Assembly: GCA_023433825.1 (NCBI GenBank)
Contig: JAEYTU010000174.1
Location: forward strand, 1 to 14,132
Direction of reading: 5' to 3'
DNA length: 14,132 bases
DNA from: Planctomycetota bacterium
GTDB taxonomy: Bacteria > Planctomycetota > UBA1135 > UBA2386
In this document: piece after piece, positions 1-7,463 of the stretch
Layout of the letters: the number at the start of each line of letters is the position of its first letter
Numbering within the stretch: position 1 is the stretch's first letter
The notes under the pieces: generated by a model
What the model was told of the DNA's origin: nothing
Database searches by the model: none
Seen by the model: the letters and a program-made list of their open reading frames with translations, nothing else
Made by a program: the position numbers and the translations under genes

Positions 1-1296
1 GTTCGCACGGGTGCGGTCGTCGGGACGCGATTCGGCACGTTCGCGCGCGGCGCCGACGACCTCGACGGCGACGGCCGACCGGACATCTTCGTGGTCGAGG
101 GCGGACTCACGCCGGCACCAGCGATGCTGCACGCGCTGCGCGGTCACGACGGCGCGACGATCTGGTCGGTCGCGTTGCCGCACGCCGTAGCACGGATCGC
201 GGTCATCGGCGACGTCGACCGCGACGGACGCGCCGACGTGGCGATCGGGATGCGGCCGAGCGGCGCGCCGGGGCTCGTGAGGATCGTGTCGGGCGGTACC
301 GGGAACGTCGTGCGGACGGTCAGCGGTGGTGCCGACACCGCGTTTCCGCGCGCGATCTCGGCGGCCGGCGACGTCGATCGAGACGGCCATGCCGACTGGC
401 TCGTCGCCTACTCGGCCAGCGTCGAACTGCGCAGTGGTCGGGACGACTCGGTCCTGACGACACTGACGCCGACCGTGCCGGCCTTCGTGTTCGCCGTCGA
501 CATCGACGGCGATCGCGACGTCGACGGCGACGGCACGGCGGACGTCGTGCTGGCGTGCGACGGCGACGCTTCGGGCAGCGACGTCGGTTACGTCGAGATC
601 CGCTCTGGAGCGACCCAGACGGTCCTTCGCCGCCACGTGTTCGCCGAATCGGTGCCTTACGGCGGTCACAGCGCGTGCGTCGTGGTCGAGGACCTCGACG
701 GTGACGGTTGGCGCGACCTCGCGACGCGCGTCGGGACGCTGCTCAGCAGCGCTGGCGATGTTCCGATCTCGTCGAGCCGAACCGGCGCGAGGCTCTTCTC
801 AGTGCTCGGAGCGGCGCCGCGGGTGCTCGGGGACGTCAACGGCGACGGTCACGAGGATCTCGGTCTGGGGTTCGGTTCGTTGGGCTACGTGCACTCGCTG
901 CGGCCGATGCCATTGGCTGCGCCGACGCACACGATCTCCCTGTCTGCCGGAGCGTCGGTTCCCCTTCGCCTCGCGTCCCCGACGACCCCGGGCGCCGCGT
1001 ACCTCGTGCTGGGCTCGGCGACCGGACCGTTCCCCGGCTTCACGGCACTCGGCCGCACGATCCCGTTGAACATCGACGGCTATCTGACACTGACGCTCTC
1101 GCACCCGAACGCTGGTCACATGGCCAACAGTCTCGGCTTCCTCGATGCGACCGGCGGAGCGACGGTGAACTTCGTCGTCCCGGCCGGATGGCCGGCGGTG
1201 CTGCGCGGGCTGACGCTGCACCACGCGTTCGTGACGTTCGCTGGCAACGGACTCGGTGTCGTCGGCAACCCGGTGCCGTTCACGTTCGTGCAGTGA
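1..1296 (+). CDS. FG-GAP repeat (beta-propeller) secreted protein, 5' end outside the window
   Basis: The frame is open from the first base and ends at TGA 1294-1296, so about 431 C-terminal residues are visible and the start lies upstream. The GTG at 91 is not the likely start, because the 30 codons before it already contain a propeller motif. Aspartate-rich calcium loops of the D-x-D-x-D-G-x-x-D type recur about every 50 residues, near visible residues 20, 71, 124, 168-181, 231 and 278. This is the spacing of FG-GAP/integrin-alpha blades. From about residue 306 to the end a separate beta-rich module follows, with the landmarks YLVLGS, LGFLD and GLTLHHAF. I recall similar tails on many planctomycete secreted repeat proteins. 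The protein is expected to be outside the cytoplasm, in adhesion or carbohydrate or matrix contact, but no substrate can be read from it. It converges on the HEAT-VWA gene with 18 bases between the two stops. Confidence 0.9.
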   Translation, partial: VRTGAVVGTRFGTFARGADDLDGDGRPDIFVVEGGLTPAPAMLHALRGHDGATIWSVALPHAVARIAVIGDVDRDGRADVAIGMRPSGAPGLVRIVSGGTGNVVRTVSGGADTAFPRAISAAGDVDRDGHADWLVAYSASVELRSGRDDSVLTTLTPTVPAFVFAVDIDGDRDVDGDGTADVVLACDGDASGSDVGYVEIRSGATQTVLRRHVFAESVPYGGHSACVVVEDLDGDGWRDLATRVGTLLSSAGDVPISSSRTGARLFSVLGAAPRVLGDVNGDGHEDLGLGFGSLGYVHSLRPMPLAAPTHTISLSAGASVPLRLASPTTPGAAYLVLGSATGPFPGFTALGRTIPLNIDGYLTLTLSHPNAGHMANSLGFLDATGGATVNFVVPAGWPAVLRGLTLHHAFVTFAGNGLGVVGNPVPFTFVQ

Positions 1297-1314
1297 CGCG
1301 GCTTCGGGGGCGGC

Positions 1315-2862
1315 TCACCGGCCGAGGTCGACGAACACGCCCCCGTTCTCGCGCGACAGATCGCCCATGAACTCCTTCTGGAATTCACCGATGGCGATGC
1401 AGTGGAAGACGATCCGGTAGGTCTCGTTGATCTTCGTGACGACCTTTCGGATCTCGTTCGTGTCGACGAGGCGGCCGACGCTCGGACGCCCGTCGCTCAA
1501 GAAGAACACGGTGTCGAGCTTGTTCTTGATCGCGCCCGGCGTCGTCGGCGGCGGCGGCTTCTCCGGATCGATGCCGAACGGATACATCAGCGCCGCGTAG
1601 GTGTTCGTCTTGCCGGCTTCGAGGTTCGCCGTCGCCGACATTCCGACGGCCGCCGCTGCCTGCGCTTCACTGCCGCCGATCGGCTGCAGTTTGTCGATCC
1701 AGTTCTTCGCGGCCGACTTCATGACGATGTTGGCCGGCACGAGGTCGCTCTTGAACGTCGAGAGCTTCGACGCGAACGCGACGATGTTGAAGAACACGTC
1801 CGGACCGAGGGACTCGATCGTGCGCGCCAGTTCGGTCTTGACGATCGTCAGCTTCTGCAAGTTCGCGTAGCCGGACTGGAACTTCTCGATCTCGATGACG
1901 CGGTCCTCCATCGAGCCCGACACGTCGATGATGAACAGCACGCGCGTCGACGTCGTCGTGATGCCGCCGAACGTCGTCTTGTCGGACTGCTTGCCGTAGA
2001 ACGCGTCGGTCTTCTTGCGCGCCTCGATCGCCTTCGCGAGTTCCTCGTCGGTCGGCGGGCGCCAGCCGGCATCGCGCAGTTTGCCGAGCAGCCGCGACCA
2101 TTCGTCGGGGTCGGCCGGTAGGTCCATCGCCGTGATCCGGAACAGCGCCTCGGCGGCCTCCTCCTTCAGCCGCCCGCCCCCCCGCATGACGGCGATCAGC
2201 GGATCGATCGCCTCGACGATCCGGAGGACGCCGGCTGCCTGGACGGCCGCCGACTGCACCTGCCATGCGGCGTCGTCGATCAGTGGCAGCAGCGCGGGTC
2301 CGACCGATCGATCCTGCAGCGCACGCGCGGCATCCGCCGCCGCCATGCGGACCATCGGATCCTTGTCGCCGAGGAACGTCGTCAGGATCGGCCCAGCCGT
2401 CTTGACGCCGAGGTCCGCGAACGCGCGCGCGATCGCTGCGCGGACCTGACCATCGATCTTCTTGTCCTCGGTCGCGAGCTTGGTCAGCACCGGCACGACC
2501 GCCTCGACCTTCGACCGCCCCAGCACGCCGATCACCAACGCCTTGCGGTCGTTCTGTTTGACGTTCGGCAGTTCGGCGACGACGGCCTCGAACGTCTTCG
2601 GATCGCGGAAGCCCGACAGCACGTCGATCGCGGCCGCGCGGATCGGCTCGTCCTTGTGGTCGAGCAGCGTCATCAGCTCCTGCGCGGCCTCGGCGTTGTC
2701 GTGCGACCGCAGCGTGCGCACGGCCTCGACCTTCTCCGACGTCTCCTTGTAGGTCCGGAAGTACCTGCGGAACTCCTTGACGGCATCGCTTGCGCCCTGC
2801 GCACGGACGGTGGGCGTCGCGAGGACGAACAGGGCGAGGAGTACGGTGAACGTGATTCGCAT
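1315..2862 (-). CDS. secreted HEAT-repeat / von Willebrand factor A domain protein
   Basis: This is a 515-residue protein. The chosen ATG at 2862 gives a clean signal peptide: Arg at residue 2, a hydrophobic core at 4-16 and a VRA-Q cleavage site near residue 21. The open frame upstream of it is arginine-rich shadow sequence. Residues about 40-245 form HEAT/PBS-lyase-like helical repeats, with recurring blocks such as DEPIRAAAIDVL, DPMVRMAAADAARAL and AAWQVQSAAVQAAGVL. Residues about 300-515 are a VWA domain. The MIDAS motif DVSGS is at 313-317, with a threonine in the GKTNTY stretch (about 419-422) and an aspartate in LSDGRP (456-460), so metal binding looks intact. VWA domains bind protein partners through a metal ion, and HEAT repeats are protein scaffolds. 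The likely role is extracytoplasmic protein-protein interaction, with no enzyme activity evident. It is the last gene of the minus-strand run, 74 bases after the small zinc protein gene. No strong Shine-Dalgarno sequence precedes the start. Confidence 0.88.
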   Translation of the reverse strand: MRITFTVLLALFVLATPTVRAQGASDAVKEFRRYFRTYKETSEKVEAVRTLRSHDNAEAAQELMTLLDHKDEPIRAAAIDVLSGFRDPKTFEAVVAELPNVKQNDRKALVIGVLGRSKVEAVVPVLTKLATEDKKIDGQVRAAIARAFADLGVKTAGPILTTFLGDKDPMVRMAAADAARALQDRSVGPALLPLIDDAAWQVQSAAVQAAGVLRIVEAIDPLIAVMRGGGRLKEEAAEALFRITAMDLPADPDEWSRLLGKLRDAGWRPPTDEELAKAIEARKKTDAFYGKQSDKTTFGGITTTSTRVLFIIDVSGSMEDRVIEIEKFQSGYANLQKLTIVKTELARTIESLGPDVFFNIVAFASKLSTFKSDLVPANIVMKSAAKNWIDKLQPIGGSEAQAAAAVGMSATANLEAGKTNTYAALMYPFGIDPEKPPPPTTPGAIKNKLDTVFFLSDGRPSVGRLVDTNEIRKVVTKINETYRIVFHCIAIGEFQKEFMGDLSRENGGVFVDLGR

Positions 2863-2936
2863 CGGGGAGAGGCGCTCTTTCGCCAGCGGGCCGGCGGGAC
2901 AGGACGCGGCACAGCGTAGCCCTGGCCAACGACCGG

Positions 2937-3473
2937 TCACGGGGGTCCGTTCGATCCGTCGCGCCACCACGACAGCCGCTGATTGCTGACCAGGTCGCGC
3001 CGAATGCGATCGAGGTCGGCGACGGCCGACTCGACCAGCGCCGGCGTGATCGCGTCGATCGAGCGGTGGAACCTCGGCTTCAACGCGAAGACCAACCGGT
3101 GCGCGTACTCGACCTCGACGATCCAGTGCAGCGCGTGTCGCGCGGCGCCGAGGCGCAGCGTCTTGACGAGGTTCTCGACCGTGCCGAGTCCGTCGGTGCC
3201 GACCGCGAACTGCACGAACGGCCAGATCCGCCGCTCCGGATCGCCACCGCTCGCACCGACGACCGTCAGTCCGCGAAGGTCCTCCAGACACTCGACGAGC
3301 GGATGCACGAGTGGGTCGAACCCACGTTCGCGCGCGCGCCGCGCCGACTCGACGGCATCGACGGCCGCCGCGTCTCCTTGCAGCGCGCCGCACAGCGCAC
3401 ACGCGAACACGACATGTCCGGCCTCGTGGACCGGAACCCGGCCCGTTCCACCGCAGTCGTCGCAACGCACCAT
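2937..3473 (-). CDS. small hypothetical protein with N-terminal four-cysteine zinc ribbon
   Basis: This is a 178-residue protein of unknown function. The ATG at 3473 is preferred because it places the first zinc knuckle at residues 4-7. The longer open frame upstream (to 3629) would overlap the preceding gene and encodes arginine-rich, low-information sequence. Cysteines at 4, 7, 25 and 28 (CDDCGGTG and CALCG) fit one zinc ribbon. The first knuckle resembles half of a DnaJ-type CxxCxGxG motif. Between the knuckles lies HEAGH (16-20), which matches the HExxH pattern of zinc peptidases, though this may be chance. Residues about 75-178 look like one compact alpha/beta domain ending in a helix rich in acidic and arginine residues. 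The strand-helix pattern loosely recalls YbjN or secretion-chaperone folds, but I cannot support that assignment. No signal peptide is seen, so a cytoplasmic location is likely. It lies 59 bases after the acidic membrane protein gene and 74 bases before the HEAT-VWA gene. Confidence 0.72.
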   Translation of the reverse strand: MVRCDDCGGTGRVPVHEAGHVVFACALCGALQGDAAAVDAVESARRARERGFDPLVHPLVECLEDLRGLTVVGASGGDPERRIWPFVQFAVGTDGLGTVENLVKTLRLGAARHALHWIVEVEYAHRLVFALKPRFHRSIDAITPALVESAVADLDRIRRDLVSNQRLSWWRDGSNGPP

Positions 3474-3532
3474 CACCGGCACTCTACGGCGACGACGCGC
3501 CGCCGCACCGGTCGTGCTTTCGGCGTTCTCGG

Positions 3533-5401
3533 TCAGCGATTGCCGGGCGTCGCCGGGTCGGTCGTCGGCGGCGTCGGCGTCGGCGTGACGTTCGGATCGA
3601 GCATCCGATCGACCATCGAGCGCAGCCACGCCGAGTCCTCTTCCTCGCGGACTTGGACTGGAACGGTGCCGACGATGCCGATCTCCTCGATCGTCGCGCG
3701 TGGGATCACGACGCGGCTCGACTGCGTCTCGAGCACGATCTGATCGCCGCTCGCCCGACGGACGATCGTGCCGACGAGGCGATTGCGATTGCTGAGGCGG
3801 ACGAAGCCGCGATCGGCGCGCTGCAGTTCCTCGAACTCCACCGACCCGAGCGCGCTCAGCGTCGTCAGCTCGGCGTACCCGAACGTGATCTCGCCCTTCT
3901 CCAACTTCAGCGTCACGGTCGCGTCGTCGAGCGACTTGACGGTGCCGATGAAGTAGTTGCCGTTCTGCAGCTGCGCGACGGCCTTGCCGCCAGCGACGAC
4001 GCCTTCGGAGAACGTGCGCGCCGGACCCGCTGGCGTCGCGTCCGCGGGTGCCTCGTATCGGCCGCCGATCCGCAAGTCGCCGCCGACGTCGACGGTGCCG
4101 AGTTCCTTCGCCACCGGGACCGCGATGCGATCGACGTGCGGCTCGACGTCCGGCCGCGCGGCCGGCTCACCGGTCCCCCCCGCGTTCGGATCCTTCGGCG
4201 TCCGATCGACGCCCCCGCCGGGGCCGCCCGCCGTGCCACGCATCGAGTCGACGGCGCGACGCATCCAGCCAGTCACGTCGGCCGCGACGCGCGCGGCACC
4301 CGTCACTTCGCCGCCGGCCGTGTCGCCTGGACGGCGCACGCCGAGCGACGGCGCCCGCATCGTGACATCGACGTCGGGACGCGCGACGCGCGTGACCTCG
4401 ACCGACGTCTCCGGCGGGACGATCCCGATCCATTCCGGCTTGTACCAAGCGACGCCACCGGCGCCGCCGAGCACGACCAGCACGGCCGCCGCCGCGAGTC
4501 CACGCCAGAACCGCGAACGCCGCACCGGCGCGCCGGTGTTGGCGATCGGTGCCGAATCGACGAAGGCCTCCTCGTGCTCGGAGTAGTCGGGCTCCGCCTC
4601 GGCCTCGGCGTATTCGTCCTGCGCGGAAGCGTCCGCGTCCGCGTACTCACCCTCGCCGGTTCCGTCGTCGACCGCACCCTCGTCGGCCGCTGCCCAGTCC
4701 TCGTCGACGGGCTCTGCGTCCGGATCGACGAGCATCGAGTCGTCGGCTGTCGCCGCGACGCCGACTTCTTCGTTCCCGACCGGGTCGGCGAAGAAGCCAC
4801 CGTCGCCGAACGAGTTGGTCTCGTCCTCGGGTGCCGGCGACAGGCGAAGTTCGTGGAACGACGTTCCGACGCCGACCGAATCGCCTTCGTCGGCCGATGC
4901 GACGCCGTCGTCGTTCGTGTCGTCGGTGTCGAGCGCCGACGAGTCGGTGTCCTCCTCGACGATGCCGAGCGATTCGTCGGACTCCAGATCGACCTCTTGG
5001 ACGTCGCTGTCGCCATCGGCGAACTCGTCGCCCTGCGCGGGCGCGTCGGCGATGCCGATGTCCTGCGGCGTCAGATCGACCCCGCCCCAGTCGGAGCCAC
5101 CCTGCTCGCGGAACGGCGTCTCGGCCGCTTCCGGTTGCGCGTCGCCGTCGACCGAGAACAGCAGGTCCTCGGCATCGGCGGCAGCGACAACTTCGGCGTC
5201 GACGTCGGCCGTCTCCGTCTCCGTCGTTTCACTGGCCGACGCGGACTCGTCCGAAGTGGCGAGGACTTCGTCCTCGACGACCGCGAAGGCCGCATCGATC
5301 TCCTCGTCCAGCCCGTCCAGGACGAAGCTCTCCTCGTCGAAGCGTTCGACTGCTTCGTCCTTCCGTGCGCTGTCGTCGCGATGAGCCTTCTCGCCGGTCA
5401 T
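3533..5401 (-). CDS. acidic single-pass membrane protein with two C-terminal Sm/SH3-like barrels
   Basis: This is a 622-residue protein. The ATG at 5401 has a good Shine-Dalgarno site, AAGGAG, 7 bases upstream. Residues 1-290 are low-complexity and extremely acidic, rich in Asp, Glu, Ser, Ala and Gly. A basic patch, RRSRFWR (294-300), is followed by one membrane segment at about 301-320. The positive-inside rule therefore predicts that the acidic half is cytoplasmic and the rest extracytoplasmic. Residues 330-465 are a Pro/Gly/Arg-rich linker. Residues about 470-520 (GGKAVAQLQNGNYFIGTVKS...) and 528-580 (RGFVRLSNRNRLVGTIVRR...) are two small beta-barrels with an Sm-like or SH3-like strand pattern: G-x-x-V-x-L-x-N-G-x-x-x-x-G-T-V and then a turn before V/I-x-L. 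The end is a Pro/Thr tail. I do not recognise the family. Low complexity raises the chance of a mis-called frame, but the clear membrane segment and barrels argue against that. A role as a membrane anchor or scaffold at the cell envelope is inference. Confidence 0.78.
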   Translation of the reverse strand: MTGEKAHRDDSARKDEAVERFDEESFVLDGLDEEIDAAFAVVEDEVLATSDESASASETTETETADVDAEVVAAADAEDLLFSVDGDAQPEAAETPFREQGGSDWGGVDLTPQDIGIADAPAQGDEFADGDSDVQEVDLESDESLGIVEEDTDSSALDTDDTNDDGVASADEGDSVGVGTSFHELRLSPAPEDETNSFGDGGFFADPVGNEEVGVAATADDSMLVDPDAEPVDEDWAAADEGAVDDGTGEGEYADADASAQDEYAEAEAEPDYSEHEEAFVDSAPIANTGAPVRRSRFWRGLAAAAVLVVLGGAGGVAWYKPEWIGIVPPETSVEVTRVARPDVDVTMRAPSLGVRRPGDTAGGEVTGAARVAADVTGWMRRAVDSMRGTAGGPGGGVDRTPKDPNAGGTGEPAARPDVEPHVDRIAVPVAKELGTVDVGGDLRIGGRYEAPADATPAGPARTFSEGVVAGGKAVAQLQNGNYFIGTVKSLDDATVTLKLEKGEITFGYAELTTLSALGSVEFEELQRADRGFVRLSNRNRLVGTIVRRASGDQIVLETQSSRVVIPRATIEEIGIVGTVPVQVREEEDSAWLRSMVDRMLDPNVTPTPTPPTTDPATPGNR

Positions 5402-5408
5402 GCAGGGT

Positions 5409-5414
5409 CTCCTT
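5409..5414 (-). promoter_or_regulatory. ribosome binding site of the acidic membrane protein gene
   Basis: AAGGAG reads on the minus strand, 7 bases before the ATG at 5401. It is the clearest Shine-Dalgarno site in the window and fixes the start of a gene whose N-terminus is low-complexity. Confidence 0.75.
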
Positions 5415-5419
5415 GCTCT

Positions 5420-5440
5420 CTGGCCGGTCCTATCGGCCAG
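5420..5440 (-). promoter_or_regulatory. perfect 7-bp stem-loop in the leader of the acidic membrane protein gene
   Basis: Arms CTGGCCG (5420-5426) and CGGCCAG (5434-5440) are exact inverted repeats around a 7-base loop. The structure sits in the 102-base gap between the selB stop and the next ATG, and ends 5 bases before the AAGGAG site. On the minus-strand transcript the loop contains AGGAC. This is complementary to GGTCC within GGTCCT at 5457-5462 (minus-strand sense), so a pseudoknot is possible. There is no U-tract, so a simple intrinsic terminator is unlikely. The function is unknown. Confidence 0.45.
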
Positions 5441-5503
5441 ACTCGCGTCCCGATTGAGGACCGTGGCGACCGCGGCAGAACGGGAGCCGGTGGCGCCGCC
5501 CGC

Positions 5504-7456
5504 TCAGCCGTCCAGAGCCGCCAATTCCTGCGCGACTTGCGACGAGGGCAGCAGGTGGCGAACACCGCCGCGAAGGATCGTCAGTCCGAGCCCGTCGACG
5601 TGCTCCAACAACGGGATCAGGTATTTCCGGCTCGTCTCGAACGCGTCGCGAAGACTCGGGATGTCGAGGTTGCCGTCGTGCGCGAGGCAGTTCCGCCGGA
5701 TCGCCTGCATCGCCTTCTGAACGATCGGGTGTGCGTAGTAGTGGTCGCCGATCGGTTCGATGCGGCCCTCGTCGACGGCGCGGGCGAGCAGGCTCTGCAG
5801 CGTCGCGTCGCGCAGTCCGAGCGCCTGTTCGAGTTCCGGCAACGTCGGCGGCCGGAAACCGGCGGCGACGACGTGCGCGACCAATGCGTCGAACTGCGCC
5901 TGCTGCTCGGGCGCGAGCGGCTTCAGCCGATCGAGGAACAGGACCCGTCCGTGCGTGCCGGTCCGGATCCGACCTTCGTCGAGCAACTGGTCGTAGATCG
6001 CAGCGAGCAGCGGCGCGGTCAGCGAACGCGTCGGCCGTAGCGACGCGCGCTGGATCGACGCGGCGAGCGGCTTGTCGCGCAGCATGCGTGCGACCGAGTC
6101 GAACAGTTCCTGCCGCCCAGCGGTGACGTGCGACTGCAGGAACACACGGCCGGTCCGCGGATGCCGGTGCACGTCGTCGAGGCGCTCGAGCACGCTCTCG
6201 ACGAGCGGCAGCGGGCTCGACAACGCCGTCGCGATGTCCGCGGCCGTTCGTCCTTGCGGTCCAGCCTGCACGACTTCCTCGCGGACGCGACTCTCGATGC
6301 TGGCGCCTGCCGCCTGCAGCCGAACGAGCTCCTCGCCGACGGCACGACGGCGGTATCGCTTCATGTCCGGAACGACGCGCAGGACGACGCCGCCGCCGAC
6401 CGTGATCGGCGGTGTCTGCGTGCGGAGCAGGAAGCGATCGCCGGAGACGGCACAGATCGGTTCCTCGAGTTCGACGCGGGCGACGAGTTCCGCGCCGGGT
6501 TCGACGCGCTCGCGATCGAGCAGCAGCAGCGAACCGAGCGCCTCGATCGTTCCGGTGTGGAAGCGAACCGGGGTGCGGTGGCCCATCGGCTTCGTGCGCT
6601 GCAGCAACTTCAGCTCGATGTCGACGACGTGCCCGGATTGGAAGATCCCGGGCGCCGCAGCGACGACGCCGCGCGTCAGTCCGACGGTCCGCGCATCGGG
6701 CACCGACAGCGCCGTGCTGTGGCCGGCGATCGCCCGCGCGACTTCGCCGCCGAACGCCTGGACGGCGCGGACCTTCACGCGACTGCCGCCGGGCAGGAAC
6801 TCGACGTCGGCTCCGGGCTCGATCGCGCCCGAGAGCGGGATGCCGGTGACGACGGTGCCGATCCCTTTCAGCTGGAAGACGCGCTGGATCGGCATCCGGA
6901 ACGGGCCTTCGTGCGAACGCGGGCGAACGCCGAGTGCCAGTTCCTCGAGCTTCGCGCGCAGCTCGTCGATCCCTTCGCCGGTGATCGTGCTGACCGGGAC
7001 GATCTCGACGCCTTCGAGCGGTGTGCCCTCGAGCAACGCCGTCACTTCGTCGGCGGCGAGCGCGATCATGTCGGCGTCGACGAGGTCGATCTTCGTCAGC
7101 GCGACGACGCCCTTCTGGACGCCGAGCAGGTGCAGGATGTCGACGTGCTCGCGCGTCTGCGGCATCACGCCGTCGTCGGCGGCGACGACGAGGATCGCCA
7201 GATCGAGCCCGGTCGACCCGGCGACCATGTTGCGAACGAAACGCTCGTGACCGGGAACGTCGATCATCCCCATCGACCGGCCGTCGCGGAGTCGCAGCGG
7301 CGCGTAGCCGAGGTCGATCGTCATCCCGCGTTCCTTCTCCTCCTTGAGGCGCGTCGGATCGCGGCCGGTCAGCGCTTTGACGAGGCTGCTCTTGCCGTGG
7401 TCGATGTGGCCGGCGGTCCCGGCCATGACCGGATGGATCGCAGCGGCCTTCGTCAC
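5504..7456 (-). CDS. selB: selenocysteine-specific translation elongation factor SelB
   Basis: This 650-residue GTPase delivers Sec-tRNA(Sec) to UGA codons followed by a SECIS hairpin. G motifs are complete: GHIDHGKS (16-23), switch I KERGMTIDLGYA (41-52), DVPGH (66-70) and TKID (121-124). The ERGMTIDLG signature separates SelB from EF-Tu, which has a different switch I. Residues about 185-365 are the two translation-factor beta-barrels, and about 370-650 the winged-helix repeats that bind SECIS RNA. The last of these carries the typical SRKYLIPLLEHVDGLGLT (609-626). Length is normal for the family. The start is taken as GTG 7456, because GGGAG lies 10 bases upstream overlapping the stop of the previous gene. 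The ATG at 7426 (residue 11) has no such site, although it matches the usual short N-terminus. The gene follows the zinc-ribbon gene by 7 bases, so the two are very likely co-transcribed. No selA, selD or tRNA-Sec gene is visible here. Confidence 0.95.
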   Translation of the reverse strand: MTKAAAIHPVMAGTAGHIDHGKSSLVKALTGRDPTRLKEEKERGMTIDLGYAPLRLRDGRSMGMIDVPGHERFVRNMVAGSTGLDLAILVVAADDGVMPQTREHVDILHLLGVQKGVVALTKIDLVDADMIALAADEVTALLEGTPLEGVEIVPVSTITGEGIDELRAKLEELALGVRPRSHEGPFRMPIQRVFQLKGIGTVVTGIPLSGAIEPGADVEFLPGGSRVKVRAVQAFGGEVARAIAGHSTALSVPDARTVGLTRGVVAAAPGIFQSGHVVDIELKLLQRTKPMGHRTPVRFHTGTIEALGSLLLLDRERVEPGAELVARVELEEPICAVSGDRFLLRTQTPPITVGGGVVLRVVPDMKRYRRRAVGEELVRLQAAGASIESRVREEVVQAGPQGRTAADIATALSSPLPLVESVLERLDDVHRHPRTGRVFLQSHVTAGRQELFDSVARMLRDKPLAASIQRASLRPTRSLTAPLLAAIYDQLLDEGRIRTGTHGRVLFLDRLKPLAPEQQAQFDALVAHVVAAGFRPPTLPELEQALGLRDATLQSLLARAVDEGRIEPIGDHYYAHPIVQKAMQAIRRNCLAHDGNLDIPSLRDAFETSRKYLIPLLEHVDGLGLTILRGGVRHLLPSSQVAQELAALDG

Positions 7457-7463
7457 AGCGGGA

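Noticed and set aside
1293..1318. Imperfect inverted repeat spanning both convergent stop codons, as a bidirectional terminator
   Set aside because: Pairing is 4+2+2 bp with a bulge and a mismatch and no U-tract. The outer symmetry mostly comes from both genes ending in TGA.
2863..3465. N-terminal extension of the HEAT-VWA frame by about 200 codons
   Set aside because: The extension is arginine-rich and overlaps the small zinc protein. The ATG at 2862 gives a proper signal peptide.
3474..3629. N-terminal extension of the small zinc protein by 52 codons
   Set aside because: It would overlap the membrane protein gene and adds only Ala/Arg/Asp-rich sequence. The ATG at 3473 starts just before the first CxxC.
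4550..5400. Low-complexity GC-rich DNA of the acidic region considered as a non-coding repeat tract
   Set aside because: One long frame is kept in phase with a good ribosome site and leads into a membrane helix and folded domains, so it is coding.
3311..6040. A 909-codon open frame on the plus strand opposite three minus-strand genes
   Set aside because: It is arginine, aspartate and valine rich with no domain, and mirrors the codon bias of the GC-rich minus-strand genes. SelB and the membrane protein on the other strand are clearly real.
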